A DNA stretch of 64,000 bases from Hymenobacter gummosus (GTDB lineage: Bacteria; Bacteroidota; Bacteroidia; Cytophagales; Hymenobacteraceae): positions 124,001 to 188,000 of the forward strand of contig NZ_RXOF01000010.1 in the NCBI RefSeq assembly GCF_003970915.1, in the 5' to 3' direction. Below the pieces are notes generated by a model. That model ran no database searches. It was given only the letters and a program-made list of their open reading frames with translations, and was not told where the DNA came from. This document shows, one piece after another, positions 49,171 to 58,406 of the stretch. Position 1 is the stretch's first letter; every line of letters starts with the position of its first letter. The position numbers and the translations under genes are program-made.

Positions 49171-49205
49171 CAACCCCTGCGGCCCCGGCTGCAGGGGTTT
49201 TTCGT
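49171..49205 (+). terminator. Terminator of the isc locus
   Basis: AACCCCTGC pairs with GCAGGGGTT across a GC loop, followed by TTTTCG. It ends the isc genes. Confidence 0.85.
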
Positions 49206-49620
49206 TGTGCGAGCGGACGCGCTTGACAACGCAAGGTTCGGGCAACAACGGCCGGTTGGGCAGCCCAACGGTCGGTACGGGCAACATGGGCGGGGCCAGG
49301 GCCGACAATACGTAGCGCAGCGGGCACAATGCGCCGCGCACCCTGCCCCAAGCCGCGCCTACGGCCCACAACGCCCCGCCTAGCTCCCACAACGCGGGGC
49401 GCCCCGCCTGCACGGCAGCAGGTAGGCATCACCACGCGCCGCGTCTACCCCGCAACAACTTCCGCACCCGCCGCAACGCGCCGGCTGGCGCTGACGGTAC
49501 GGGAACTGCGGCGCCCAATCCGACGGCTGCCCGCACCAATGGGCGGTTCGGGACGCCCAAAGCAACCCAGCAACGCCTTTTTTCTACCTTCACGGCCTTT
49601 CTCCCACCTGATGCTATTAG
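49206..49620. other. GC-rich low-complexity gap, no gene
   Basis: About 415 bp of degenerate words such as GGGCAACA, CACAACGC and GCAACAAC, with GC inverted words (CGCGGGGCGCCCCGC near 49395). Open frames exist only because of the base composition and give Pro/Arg-rich strings. No promoter of the consensus form is seen close to 49625. Confidence 0.45.
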
Positions 49621-49624
49621 CAGT

Positions 49625-50299
49625 ATGAAAAACGACCTGATTGAGGCCCGCCTGCGCCGCGACGAGGCCCTACTCTCTTTTCTCGGCTCCGAAAAAGCGG
49701 CCTACGCGGATATTGAGGCCGACGTGGCCCCCTTGCGCCAGCAGCTCAGCAACGCCCTGGCCAAGGCCCAGGACACGGCCCAGAACGTGCTGACGGCCGA
49801 TAACGACGGCAGCTCTGCCCGCAAAAAAGGCCAGCGCAACCAGCTCACGCAGCTGCTACGCCGCCTCATCGTGGGCCTGCAGTCTATTGCCACCAGCACC
49901 AACGATGCCCGCCTGCTCGCGTTGGCGGGACAGGTGAGCCGCTTGCCGCGCCTGCCCGAAACGGCCTTTGTGGACGAGTCGCGCCGGCTGCTGAGCCTGG
50001 CCCCGGAGCGTAGCGAAGCCCTGGCCAAGCGCCGCTTCACGCCCGAGCACTATCGCGAAGCCGTGACCTTGACCGCGGAGCTACGCCGTAACATCAGCGA
50101 GGGCCGCCTGAACGACACCGAGGGCAGCACGGGTCGGCAAAGCCTGGAGCGCCTTGTCAAGCAGAATGCCCGCGCCATTGAGCAGCTGCGGACCTATTTC
50201 CGCATTTACGAGCTGGATGAGCCGGAGCTGTGGCAGCGGTTTGTGGCGGCGGCCAAGCCGGTGAAGCGCGGCGGCTCGGATGGCCCCGCAGCCGCCTAG
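49625..50299 (+). CDS. Helical hypothetical protein
   Basis: A 224-residue soluble, almost all-helical protein with many Arg, Leu and Ala and no recognised motif. Heptad-like stretches occur near residues 30-60 and 95-125 (LTQLLRRLIVGLQSIATS). A possible EF-like or helical-hairpin pair appears near 160-195. No signal peptide. It ends in a flexible Gly/Ala tail. Followed by a terminator. Function unknown; codon use matches the host. Confidence 0.75.
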   Translation: MKNDLIEARLRRDEALLSFLGSEKAAYADIEADVAPLRQQLSNALAKAQDTAQNVLTADNDGSSARKKGQRNQLTQLLRRLIVGLQSIATSTNDARLLALAGQVSRLPRLPETAFVDESRRLLSLAPERSEALAKRRFTPEHYREAVTLTAELRRNISEGRLNDTEGSTGRQSLERLVKQNARAIEQLRTYFRIYELDEPELWQRFVAAAKPVKRGGSDGPAAA

Positions 50300-50326
50300 G
50301 GGTGCGTTCTATCGGGTAGTAATGGC

Positions 50327-50362
50327 AAAAAGCCCCGTCCGACATACCGGGCGGGGCTTTTT
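50327..50362. terminator. Bidirectional terminator
   Basis: AAAAAGCCCCG pairs with CGGGGCTTTTT around a looped middle, between convergent genes. Confidence 0.9.
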
Positions 50363-50393
50363 GGTGCAAACGGCGGAGAGACAGGAAACGGAA

Positions 50394-51056
50394 TCAGGGC
50401 GTGTATTTGACGAAGGAGCGCGTGGTGCGCTGGCTGCCGGCGCGCAGCTCCAGGGTATAACTCCCGTTGCGCAGCCGCCGCAAGTCGATGCGCTGGCCGG
50501 GCCCGAGGTGCCCCGACAGCACCAGGCGCTTGGCCGCGTCGCGGATGCAGTAGTCGCCGCTGGCGGGGCCGCAGCTCAGCCACTCGGCCGCGGGGTTGGG
50601 CGTCAGCTCCCAGTCGGCGGCGGGCAGGGGGAGCACCTCCGAGAAGCCGCCCGGGAAGCGCAGCCGGTAGTACACGGCCTCGGCGCCGGGGGCCGGGTCG
50701 AGGAAGCGGTAGCCGGGGCCGGCGGTGCGCACCGGCACCGTACCCACAGCCCGGAAGGCCACGCCGTCGGTGGAGCGCTCCACGTCGAAGCGCCCGGCGG
50801 CTTTGCCCACGGCATCCCAGGTCAACAGGGCGCCCTGCGGGGTGCGCCCCACCGCCCAGGTACTCAGGGCTACCGGCGCGGGGCTGGCTTCGGGAGCTGC
50901 GGCCGTGGGGGCCGCGCCTGCGGGCGGCCGAACGGTATGGAGGGCCACGGAGCGGGATGCCGGATGCTGCCCCCCGGCCCAGGCGGGAAGCAGCAGGGCC
51001 AGCAGCAAAAGGTGCCAGCCACCGGGCCGCTGTAGTAAGGACGGGGTTGTTTTCAT
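50394..51056 (-). CDS. Small exported protein with T9SS-like C-terminus
   Basis: A 220-residue exported protein. The ATG at 51056 starts MKTTPSLLQRP and a hydrophobic segment; an upstream in-frame ATG at 51125 adds a second hydrophobic run and is less likely. A fibronectin-like region (GRFDVERSTDGVAF, YRFLDPAPGAEAVYYRLR) is the same as that found just before sorting domains in its larger neighbours. The last 70 residues resemble a type A sorting domain but lack the YPNP start (here LTPNPAAEW) . It may be a shortened T9SS cargo protein. Confidence 0.75.
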   Translation of the reverse strand: MKTTPSLLQRPGGWHLLLLALLLPAWAGGQHPASRSVALHTVRPPAGAAPTAAAPEASPAPVALSTWAVGRTPQGALLTWDAVGKAAGRFDVERSTDGVAFRAVGTVPVRTAGPGYRFLDPAPGAEAVYYRLRFPGGFSEVLPLPAADWELTPNPAAEWLSCGPASGDYCIRDAAKRLVLSGHLGPGQRIDLRRLRNGSYTLELRAGSQRTTRSFVKYTP

Positions 51057-51148
51057 GCGGAGTGGTGGTTGTGGGCGCGCCAGCGTTAACAGAATTAAGA
51101 TACAATAAAATGATGATATATTCATATTAAATCACCTATTATAATCCA

Positions 51149-51190
51149 ATAAAAAACAAGCGGCCCCTGCCGGTGGGCAGGGGCCGCTTG
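51149..51190 (-). terminator. Terminator of downstream cargo gene
   Basis: CAAGCGGCCCCTGCC and its complement form a 15-bp stem with a 4-nt loop; on the minus strand a T-run follows (51151-51156). Confidence 0.9.
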
Positions 51191-51216
51191 TGGTAGGGCT
51201 GCTCGGGCGAAGCGGC

Positions 51217-53451
51217 CTAGTTGGTCTTCACTACGGTGTGCACCGTGCGCTGGCGGCCCTGGCCTACTTCGAGGTAGTAGCTGCCGGCCGGCAGGCCGTG
51301 CAAATCCACCGTGGTGCGGCCCTGCACCTTGCCGTTGCGCAGGGGCTGGCCCATCAGGTTCAGCAGGCGCCACTGCACCGGCTCCTCCCCTGCCAGCACG
51401 AACAGCTCGTCCTGGGCCGGGTTGGGGTAAGTGCTGATGCTGAGCTTGTCGCCGCCCGCAATCAGTACGGCGTGCGAATCGGTGGTAGTGCCGTCGTGGT
51501 CGATCTGGCGCAGCCGGTAGAAGGCCGCCTTGGTCAGCGGGTCACGGTCGAGGAAGCTGTAGCTGGTAGCCCGGGTCGACTGGCCCTGGCCTTTTACCGA
51601 GCCAATGGTCAGGAAGGCCTTGCCATCGAGGCTGCGCTGTACTTCGAACCGGTCGTTGTTGATTTCCTGGGCAGTCGTCCAGTTCAGCACGGCCCCGGCG
51701 GCCGTACGCTTGCCCGTAAAGGCGCTCAGCTCCACGGGCAGCGGGTTCACGGCCAGGTTGCTGCTGGTAGTGGCCAGCACAAAGTCGCCCAGGGCCGTCA
51801 GGCCGGTGACGTTGATGGTGCCGGTGGGGGCGCCCGAGCCGGTGCCGCCCAGGTTTTCCCAGGTGCCGCCGCCAATGCTGCGGGCCAGACGCAGGGTAGC
51901 GCCGTCGGTTACCTGGTCGTCGGCGCCGTAGTTGAGGGTGATGGAGCCGGTGTTGAAGGTGGTACCCGGGGCCGACAGCGAGAACAGGCGCACGCCCGAT
52001 ACGCGCTGCAGCGTAGCGGCGAAGGGGCGGGCAGCGGCGTTGCCGCCTTCTACCTGCTGGGCCGTGTAGGTACCCGTAGCGGAGGTTTGCGTCAGCGAGA
52101 GGTTAATCGGACGGTAAACGCCCACCCCGTTGCGGAAAGCCCCGACGGGGAAAGCCAGCACTTTGGAGTTGGCTCCGCTGGCCGTGACGGTGAGCGGGCC
52201 GTTGACGAAGCTGGTGGCGCTGCCGCCGGTTACCAGCGAGCTGCCGTTGGAGCTGTTGCTCAGCGCAATGGTCAACGGGTTGCCGGTGGAGGTAGTCACC
52301 ACGCCGCTGGTCAGGTTCAGCCCTTTAAACGTGAGCGGCTTGAGCAGCGTCACGCCGTTGGCGTTGTTTACCAGCAAGGTCACGGTGCTGGCGTTGATGG
52401 CAATGGAGCCGGCGCCCTGAATGGTCTGGGGCGTAGTGCCGTTCAGGGTCAGGTTGACGTCGGCGTTGGGCTGAATAGACAGGCCGCCGCCGTCCACCGT
52501 GATATTACCGCCAATGGCCACGCCGCCGGTAGCATTACCGGTGATGTTCAGGCTGACGCTGGACTGGTTGGTCGAAGCCAGAATCAAATCGTTGAGCACC
52601 GTCAGGCGGGAAGTACCGCCGTACACCAGGCCCGCGTTGGTGGGATAAGCGTACACCAGGTTGCCGTAGGTACGGCCCTCGAGGCTAGCCGGCACGGCGC
52701 CGCCCGTGAAGCGGTAGGTGCTGCCCGTCTGGAAGGTGGCGGGGCCGTAGGGGTCGGCGCCGGCTTCCTGCAGAAAGGACGAGCCGCTCTGGAATACGGC
52801 CACCCCGTTGGTCGAGCCGAAGGGCGCCGCGGTAGAAGGCACCCGGGCACCCACCACGGAAAGCGAGCCGCCCGACTGAAAAGTCAGGGAGTTGGCCGGA
52901 GCGGTGAAGCGGTGCAGGATGCGCGTGTTGCTGTTGCCGCCAGGGTTGGCGCCGTCGAATACCACGCCCCCGCCCACAGTGCCGGTGGCGCCGGTGTTCA
53001 GGTTGATGTTCAGGCTGTGCCCGTTGGAGTTACCGTTGGCCCCCGCCCCCAGCACGGTAAGGCTGGTGCCCGGGGCCACGACGAAGTCATCGACGTTGCC
53101 GGCGCCGGTACCGTCGCCGGTAATGGTGAAGGTGCGGGTTATTTCCTGGCTGTTGCCGGGAGCCGGCAGGTTCAGGGTGACGGCCGCCCCATTGGCGAGG
53201 GTCAGCCGGCGCATTGCATCGTCTATATCCAACGTTACGGCGGGCGTACCGCCGTTGAATACCAAAATGTCCGTGTTCAGGCGCGTGCCGCGGTTCGGGC
53301 TCCAGTTGGCTGCCGTACTCCAGTTAGCCCCGTTGCCGCCTACCCAGGTGTAGGTCGTCTGGGCCCAGCCGCTCAGCGGCGCCGCTACCAAAGCCAGCAG
53401 CGCCAATTTCTTCAAGCGGATAAAAGGGAGATGTTGGTATTGTTTTCTCAT
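51217..53451 (-). CDS. Secreted beta-helix-like protein, T9SS type A cargo
   Basis: A 744-residue secreted protein. MRKQYQHLPFIRLKKLALLALVAAPL is a signal peptide. The N-terminal part (YTWVGGNGANWSTAANWSPN) is the start of many autotransporter-like or adhesin beta-helix proteins. The middle is rich in Thr, Gly, Asn and short strands, in line with a beta-helix. A fibronectin-like block with DRFEVQRSLDGKAFLT and FYRLRQIDHDG precedes the type A sorting domain (STYPNPAQDELF ... GSYYLEVG). Surface-attached or released. Role unknown. It has its own promoter and terminator. Confidence 0.9.
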   Translation of the reverse strand: MRKQYQHLPFIRLKKLALLALVAAPLSGWAQTTYTWVGGNGANWSTAANWSPNRGTRLNTDILVFNGGTPAVTLDIDDAMRRLTLANGAAVTLNLPAPGNSQEITRTFTITGDGTGAGNVDDFVVAPGTSLTVLGAGANGNSNGHSLNINLNTGATGTVGGGVVFDGANPGGNSNTRILHRFTAPANSLTFQSGGSLSVVGARVPSTAAPFGSTNGVAVFQSGSSFLQEAGADPYGPATFQTGSTYRFTGGAVPASLEGRTYGNLVYAYPTNAGLVYGGTSRLTVLNDLILASTNQSSVSLNITGNATGGVAIGGNITVDGGGLSIQPNADVNLTLNGTTPQTIQGAGSIAINASTVTLLVNNANGVTLLKPLTFKGLNLTSGVVTTSTGNPLTIALSNSSNGSSLVTGGSATSFVNGPLTVTASGANSKVLAFPVGAFRNGVGVYRPINLSLTQTSATGTYTAQQVEGGNAAARPFAATLQRVSGVRLFSLSAPGTTFNTGSITLNYGADDQVTDGATLRLARSIGGGTWENLGGTGSGAPTGTINVTGLTALGDFVLATTSSNLAVNPLPVELSAFTGKRTAAGAVLNWTTAQEINNDRFEVQRSLDGKAFLTIGSVKGQGQSTRATSYSFLDRDPLTKAAFYRLRQIDHDGTTTDSHAVLIAGGDKLSISTYPNPAQDELFVLAGEEPVQWRLLNLMGQPLRNGKVQGRTTVDLHGLPAGSYYLEVGQGRQRTVHTVVKTN

Positions 53452-53516
53452 GCAATAGAATGTGTTGGAGGCGCGCAGAAGAGCTGCCGCGCAGCAAACG
53501 GCGACGCACGGCGAAG

Positions 53517-53524
53517 CAAATATA
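53517..53524 (-). promoter_or_regulatory. -7 box of cargo gene 51217-53451
   Basis: On the minus strand TATATTTG matches the consensus, 66 bp upstream of the ATG at 53451. The region upstream is AT-rich. Confidence 0.5.
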
Positions 53525-53596
53525 CCTGTTAGAAGAATATTAACAGAAAACTATTTACAATTGTAATAATTCAAGTTTTTAACCTAGTGGAAAACG

Positions 53597-53628
53597 AAAG
53601 AGCAGCCCCGGCAACGGGACTGCTCTTT
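53597..53628 (-). terminator. Terminator of cargo gene 53649-58190
   Basis: AAAGAGCAG (53597) pairs with CTGCTCTTT (ending 53628) plus inner CCCG/CGGG pairs; T-run on the minus strand. Confidence 0.85.
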
Positions 53629-53648
53629 TCACGGAAAGACGCAGGCTG

Positions 53649-56600
53649 CTATTCCTTCACGAAGCGCTGCACCACGCGGCCTTTCGCGGCCGTGCGCACT
53701 TCCAGGTGGTAGCTGCCCGGCTTCAGCGCCGACACATCCACGCTGAACTGGCCGTCGAGGCTGCGGCCCTCCAGCATGGGCTGGCCCAGCAGGTTGAGCA
53801 CGCGCCACTGCTGGCTGGCCACGGTGCGGACGTGCAAGGTCTGGCGGGCAGGGTTGGGGAAGAGCTGCAGCCCGGCGTTGCCGGCCTGCACCACCACTAC
53901 CGGCGAATAGGCAGTGCTGCCATCGGTATCGACCTGCTTCAGGCGGTAGTAGGCGGTGCCGGCTACGGGCCGGGCGTCCACCCAGTGGTAAGTACGCCTG
54001 CTGGTGCTGGTGCCGGCGGCGGCCAGGGTGCCCAGAGCCGCAAACTCATGGCCGTCAGTGCTGCGCTGCACCTCGAAGTAGGCGCTGCTCTTTTCCTGGG
54101 CGGTAACCCACTGCAGCAGTACGCCCGCCTCCTGGCGCTGGGCCGTGAACGAGGTCAGCTCCACGGGCAGGGGGTTGAGGCCGGGCGTGGTAGCAGTGGT
54201 AGCCAGGGCGAAGTCGCCGAGGGCAGTGATGTTGGCCGTGATGGTGCCGGTGGCAAAGCCCGAGCTGGGGAAGCTGCCGGTGATGCCAACGGTGGTCAGT
54301 TCGGTGAAGGCAGTGTTGCCGTTGGCCGAGCTGCCCACGCGCAAGGTAGCTTGGTCGTTCACGCCGTCGTCGGTGCCGAAGCGGAGCGTGATGGTGCCGC
54401 TGGTGAAGGCCGCGCCGCCGGTTTCCTTGCTGAGGCGGAAGTAACGCACCGCCGACACGTTGGTGAGCGGAGCCGTAACGCCGCGGCTGGTGCCCGGCAG
54501 TTCTTGGATGCGGGCGGTGTAGCTGGTAACCGTGGCGGCATCCTGGGTCAGGGCCAGGGTAACGGGGCGGTAGAAGCCAAGCGTGCCACCTAGCGGGAAG
54601 TCGAGCGTAGCCGTGGTGTTAGCCGGCGTGGACAGCGTCAGGGCGTTGACGTAGCTATCGGCGTTGCCACCGGTGATGGAGCCCGTCACCACCAGACGGG
54701 TAGAAGCGCTAAACTCCAGGGCACCGCGGCTCAGAGTCACGTTGCCCACGGTCAGCACGTCGGTGAGGTTGATGGTTACGTTGCTGGTGCGGTCGAGCGT
54801 GAGGGAGGCCAGGGAGGCCGTGCCGTTGACAAAGTCCAGCGCCCCAATACTGCCACTGCCTGTGAAACGCAGGGAGCTGGTGGCAGCGCCGCGCAGTTGC
54901 CCCGTCCCTACCGTCACCGGCCCGTTGATGATCAGCGTCTGGCCGGAGAAGCCCAGCACTCCGTCGGTTAGGTTCAGGTTGTTTACCGTCAGGCTGCTGC
55001 CGAGGGTCAGCTCGTCGCCGCTGCCGCTGGGGTTCAGTGTGAGGGTGCCTAGGGTTTCGTTCGTGCCGAAGTAAATCGTACCGGGGTTGGTACCGCCCGA
55101 CTTGGCTACATTGATGGTACCGTTGGTGGCATTGGTCAGCACACCTTCGCCTAAGAACAAGCCATTTCCAATTAGGGTAATGGTGTTGCTGTTCAGAGCC
55201 AGCGGACCGTCCAGCGTCAGGCCGCCACCGCTGGTGTTGCCCAGCGTGAGATTGGTGCCGGTGGCAGCCAGAGCCGCGCTAGCTGTACTATTGACGGTAA
55301 GACGGAACAGGTTAATATCGTTCCCGTTGCCAGTCAGCGTCTGGACGCCTGAGCTGGTCAGCTGCAGCGTATAGGCGTTGCTTGCGGTGCCGGGCGTCAC
55401 GGTTCCCAACAGGGTGAAGTTGCCAGCGAGGTTGAGCGTGGTGAAGGTGGGCGTGCTGGAGCCAGCAAAACCGGCAAAGCCCGTCACGTTTTCCACAGTG
55501 AGGTTGCCGCGGACGGTAGTTGTGCCGGTGGGCAAGGTTTTGGTGCCGTTCGTCAGCTTAAGATTGCCGTAGCCCGCCGTCGGCGTTAGGGCCGGGGTTA
55601 GGGCGAAAGTGCCGCTCTGGGCGTAGTCGATGGTGCTGGTAGCATCTACCGAGCCCAGAGTGTAGGCAATGGTAGAGTTTTGCACCACCAGGGTGCTGCC
55701 CGCGCCCAAGTCGAGTGGGCCGGTAAAGTTGAAGGCAGCGGGGATGATAAATCCAGCGTTGGCGTCCAGCACTACCTTCGAGCCGTTGCCGGACACGGTC
55801 CAGGCGGCGCTGATGGTGCGGCCGGTACCGCTCACGCGGAACGTTTGCCCGTTGGTGGTGAAGTCAACCGGCGAGGTGCCCGAGCCGTCGGGGTTGGTCC
55901 CGAACGTTGCGGGGTCGTTCAGGGCGCCGGTGGCTTTGGCGTAGTACGTCGTGGGAACGATGTTGCAGTTGTTGGTCGACGAGGAGTTGCGCGGTGTGGG
56001 CGGCGTGACGGTCGTGAAATCAACGGCATTGTCGTTGCCGTTCACGCAATCATCGATGCGGCGAGCGGCGATGTTGTTGTCGAGGGAAGCGGTAGGTCCG
56101 CTGCCTTCAAAGCAGCTAGAAGAACCATAGCCGACCAGATCAAGTACGTCGGCGGTTGGACATGATACCGAGTAAGCCGTTGTTACCGACGACAGCAATA
56201 CCTTGCCATTGGTGCCGCTCATCGTGGTAGTGCCAACTACATCGGGCGTGGGCAGGGCCGTGGTCCCACCGCTACCAGCCGCTTGCTGCACTAGGTAATA
56301 GCCATAGGCCGGAATCGTGCCGGTCAGCGGCGTGGATTGCCAACTGGTACCGGAGCTTGAACTGTACTGCACCGACCAGCCACTCACCGAAATAGCGGAG
56401 CCAGTGGTGTTGTGCAATTCAATAAAGTCGTTTCTGTACACCGAGCCGGAGTTGCCACCGCCGCCGTACACCTGGCTGATAACCACCTGGCCCGCCACCG
56501 GAGCCGTGAGCGTGGTAAAATTGGCCGTGCCGGGCGTCGTCGTCAGGTAGTTTTCAAAGCCGGCCGTAGCCGAAGTGTTGTAAGCGTAGACCTCGGCGGT

Positions 56601-58190
56601 GTAAGCCGTGTTGGGGGTCAGGCCGGTTACCGTGACGCTGGTAGCCGTGCCATTCAGCACCACGTAGTTGCCGGCGCCGGTGGTCGTGCCGGTGCCGCTG
56701 TTGCCGAAGGCCACGTTGGCCGTGTAAGCCGTTTGGTCGACGGGCGCTACGGCGCCGGTGCTGGTCTGCCGGATTACCAGCAGGCGGCTGGTACCGTCGC
56801 CGCCGGCTACGGTCAGCACGACGGAGCTGCCGCCGATGGTGCCGGTGCTGACCGTGGGCTGGGTGGTGGGCTCGGCTACCACGGTGCCGGTTACAGCCTT
56901 GGTTACGTCGGTAGCGCCGGTTGCTTGGTGGAGCAGGTTGCCGGCTACCGTGCCGCTACCGGCCCCGCTGAGGCGCACGTACACGGTGCTGCTGGCGGTG
57001 CCGCCCGTCTGAGGCACTGCCACCGTAGCGCCGAAACCGGAGCCGCTCGACAACGACACCTCATAGCCGGTGGGCGCCGTCACGGTAATGTCGGTGGTGA
57101 GGTTGCTGCCGCCAACGGTGTACGACTGTGCCGCCGAAGGCGTCCCGGCTAGGGTATTGAAGGCATTCAGCGCCGCGGGCGAAACGGTGATGGTAGGCGT
57201 GATGGAATTAACCGTACCCTCTACCGCTACGTTGCGCGTGGTGGCATTGGTGGAGGCATTGGTCACGTTGCCGCTGACTGCGCCCGTACCGGTGCCGCTA
57301 AGCCGCACGTAGATAGCGGTAGTGCTAATCGAGCCGCTGCTCGGCGTCAGCGTGACGCTGCTGCCGAAGCCGCTGGTGCTGCTGGTTGATACTTGAAAGT
57401 TCGTAGGCGCCGTCACGACCAAGTCGGCCGTCAGGTTGGACCCGCTCACGTTGTAGGTCGCCGTAGAAGTCGAGGGCGTACCGCTATTGGTGCTACCCAC
57501 ACTCAGCGGGCCGGCAGAGGAAACAGTAACGCTAGGAGTTGGCGTGCCGGCGGTGCCTCTTACGACAACATCATCAATGGTCCAAGTTTCACTAGCATTA
57601 TCATTGAACAAGGTGATGCGGAAACGCAATTGCGTCGTGGTGGGAATTGCCGTCACGCTAACGGTGCTGTAGCCAGGAGCACTAGAGCCTCCGCCCCCGG
57701 TGAAAACCGTTACTGCACCAGTTCCATGTGCCCGGGTAGCCGTAGCGGTACCGGAGGTAAAGGACCACCGGCTATTTGAACCAGTAGCAGCGCCCCCCCG
57801 CACTCTAACCTGATCAACGTAACTAAATCCACCGTCGGTGCTTATTGCCAGAGTTACTAAGTCAGGCGAATCGGCACCGTTACCACTGGTTCCAGAAAAA
57901 GAAGCCAATCGAAAGTCAACTGACACGTCAGTGTAACCAGTCGTATTAATATCAGCATCTGAGGTAATGGTGGCCGTACCACCTGACACACTATATCCCC
58001 TGGCTCCTGAAACAAACAGTGGTGCATTCGGAGTTAAACCTCCTGTCCGAGTTTCAAATCCGCCACCAGTTAGGGCCACAACTGCAGTAGGCGTGGCCGG
58101 AGTAGCCTCAAAGTCTTGCACTGCAATAATCTGCCCCCACCCTACTAGCGGGGCGCAGAGCAACAACAGAGCCGTGAGCCACCTGGCCAT
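53649..58190 (-). CDS. Large secreted protein with lamin-tail domain, T9SS type A cargo
   Basis: A 1513-residue secreted protein from ATG 58190 (MARWLTALLLLCAPLVGWGQ, a signal peptide); a start at 58232 would add 14 polar residues. Residues about 20-225 look like a choice-of-anchor or jelly-roll domain. Two related modules follow (about 228-450), each with NLTADLVVTAPTNFQVS or NLTTDITVTAPTGYEVS and YVRLSGTG. A lamin-tail domain (LTD) lies near 570-690 (VISQVYGGGGNSG, FIELHNTTGSAI). A beta-rich middle precedes the fibronectin-like block and type A sorting domain (LFPNPARQTLHV, GSYHLEVRT). LTD modules often accompany secreted nucleases in this phylum, but no nuclease motif is visible. Confidence 0.9.
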   Translation of the reverse strand: MARWLTALLLLCAPLVGWGQIIAVQDFEATPATPTAVVALTGGGFETRTGGLTPNAPLFVSGARGYSVSGGTATITSDADINTTGYTDVSVDFRLASFSGTSGNGADSPDLVTLAISTDGGFSYVDQVRVRGGAATGSNSRWSFTSGTATATRAHGTGAVTVFTGGGGSSAPGYSTVSVTAIPTTTQLRFRITLFNDNASETWTIDDVVVRGTAGTPTPSVTVSSAGPLSVGSTNSGTPSTSTATYNVSGSNLTADLVVTAPTNFQVSTSSTSGFGSSVTLTPSSGSISTTAIYVRLSGTGTGAVSGNVTNASTNATTRNVAVEGTVNSITPTITVSPAALNAFNTLAGTPSAAQSYTVGGSNLTTDITVTAPTGYEVSLSSGSGFGATVAVPQTGGTASSTVYVRLSGAGSGTVAGNLLHQATGATDVTKAVTGTVVAEPTTQPTVSTGTIGGSSVVLTVAGGDGTSRLLVIRQTSTGAVAPVDQTAYTANVAFGNSGTGTTTGAGNYVVLNGTATSVTVTGLTPNTAYTAEVYAYNTSATAGFENYLTTTPGTANFTTLTAPVAGQVVISQVYGGGGNSGSVYRNDFIELHNTTGSAISVSGWSVQYSSSSGTSWQSTPLTGTIPAYGYYLVQQAAGSGGTTALPTPDVVGTTTMSGTNGKVLLSSVTTAYSVSCPTADVLDLVGYGSSSCFEGSGPTASLDNNIAARRIDDCVNGNDNAVDFTTVTPPTPRNSSSTNNCNIVPTTYYAKATGALNDPATFGTNPDGSGTSPVDFTTNGQTFRVSGTGRTISAAWTVSGNGSKVVLDANAGFIIPAAFNFTGPLDLGAGSTLVVQNSTIAYTLGSVDATSTIDYAQSGTFALTPALTPTAGYGNLKLTNGTKTLPTGTTTVRGNLTVENVTGFAGFAGSSTPTFTTLNLAGNFTLLGTVTPGTASNAYTLQLTSSGVQTLTGNGNDINLFRLTVNSTASAALAATGTNLTLGNTSGGGLTLDGPLALNSNTITLIGNGLFLGEGVLTNATNGTINVAKSGGTNPGTIYFGTNETLGTLTLNPSGSGDELTLGSSLTVNNLNLTDGVLGFSGQTLIINGPVTVGTGQLRGAATSSLRFTGSGSIGALDFVNGTASLASLTLDRTSNVTINLTDVLTVGNVTLSRGALEFSASTRLVVTGSITGGNADSYVNALTLSTPANTTATLDFPLGGTLGFYRPVTLALTQDAATVTSYTARIQELPGTSRGVTAPLTNVSAVRYFRLSKETGGAAFTSGTITLRFGTDDGVNDQATLRVGSSANGNTAFTELTTVGITGSFPSSGFATGTITANITALGDFALATTATTPGLNPLPVELTSFTAQRQEAGVLLQWVTAQEKSSAYFEVQRSTDGHEFAALGTLAAAGTSTSRRTYHWVDARPVAGTAYYRLKQVDTDGSTAYSPVVVVQAGNAGLQLFPNPARQTLHVRTVASQQWRVLNLLGQPMLEGRSLDGQFSVDVSALKPGSYHLEVRTAAKGRVVQRFVKE

Positions 58191-58353
58191 ATTTCCGGGG
58201 CGGGTGTGGGCGTGAGTTAAGCTTCGAGTCATGCAAACAGGCTGAAGGGGGTGAGTTGGAGCGAACTAAGATACAAAGGTGCGTCTCATCAATAGTAATT
58301 CCGGCGGTTTGGATATTACAGTATTGTTACGGGCGCGGCGGCGGCCCACAAAT

Positions 58354-58386
58354 AAAAGGCCCCTACCGACGCGGCAGGGGCCTTTT
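58354..58386 (-). terminator. Terminator of the IPT-repeat gene
   Basis: AAAAGGCCCCT (58354-58364) pairs with AGGGGCCTTTT (58376-58386). Confidence 0.9.
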
Positions 58387-58406
58387 GCTGAGGCAGTTAA
58401 TCTAGC

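Noticed and set aside
49329-49628. A 99-codon plus-strand gene after iscA
   Set aside because: Arg/Pro/Thr-rich product from low-complexity DNA, with no pattern of a real protein, and it overlaps the start of the gene at 49625.
51190-53532. A 780-codon plus-strand open frame opposite a cargo gene
   Set aside because: Shadow frame; it crosses both the terminator and promoter of the real gene.
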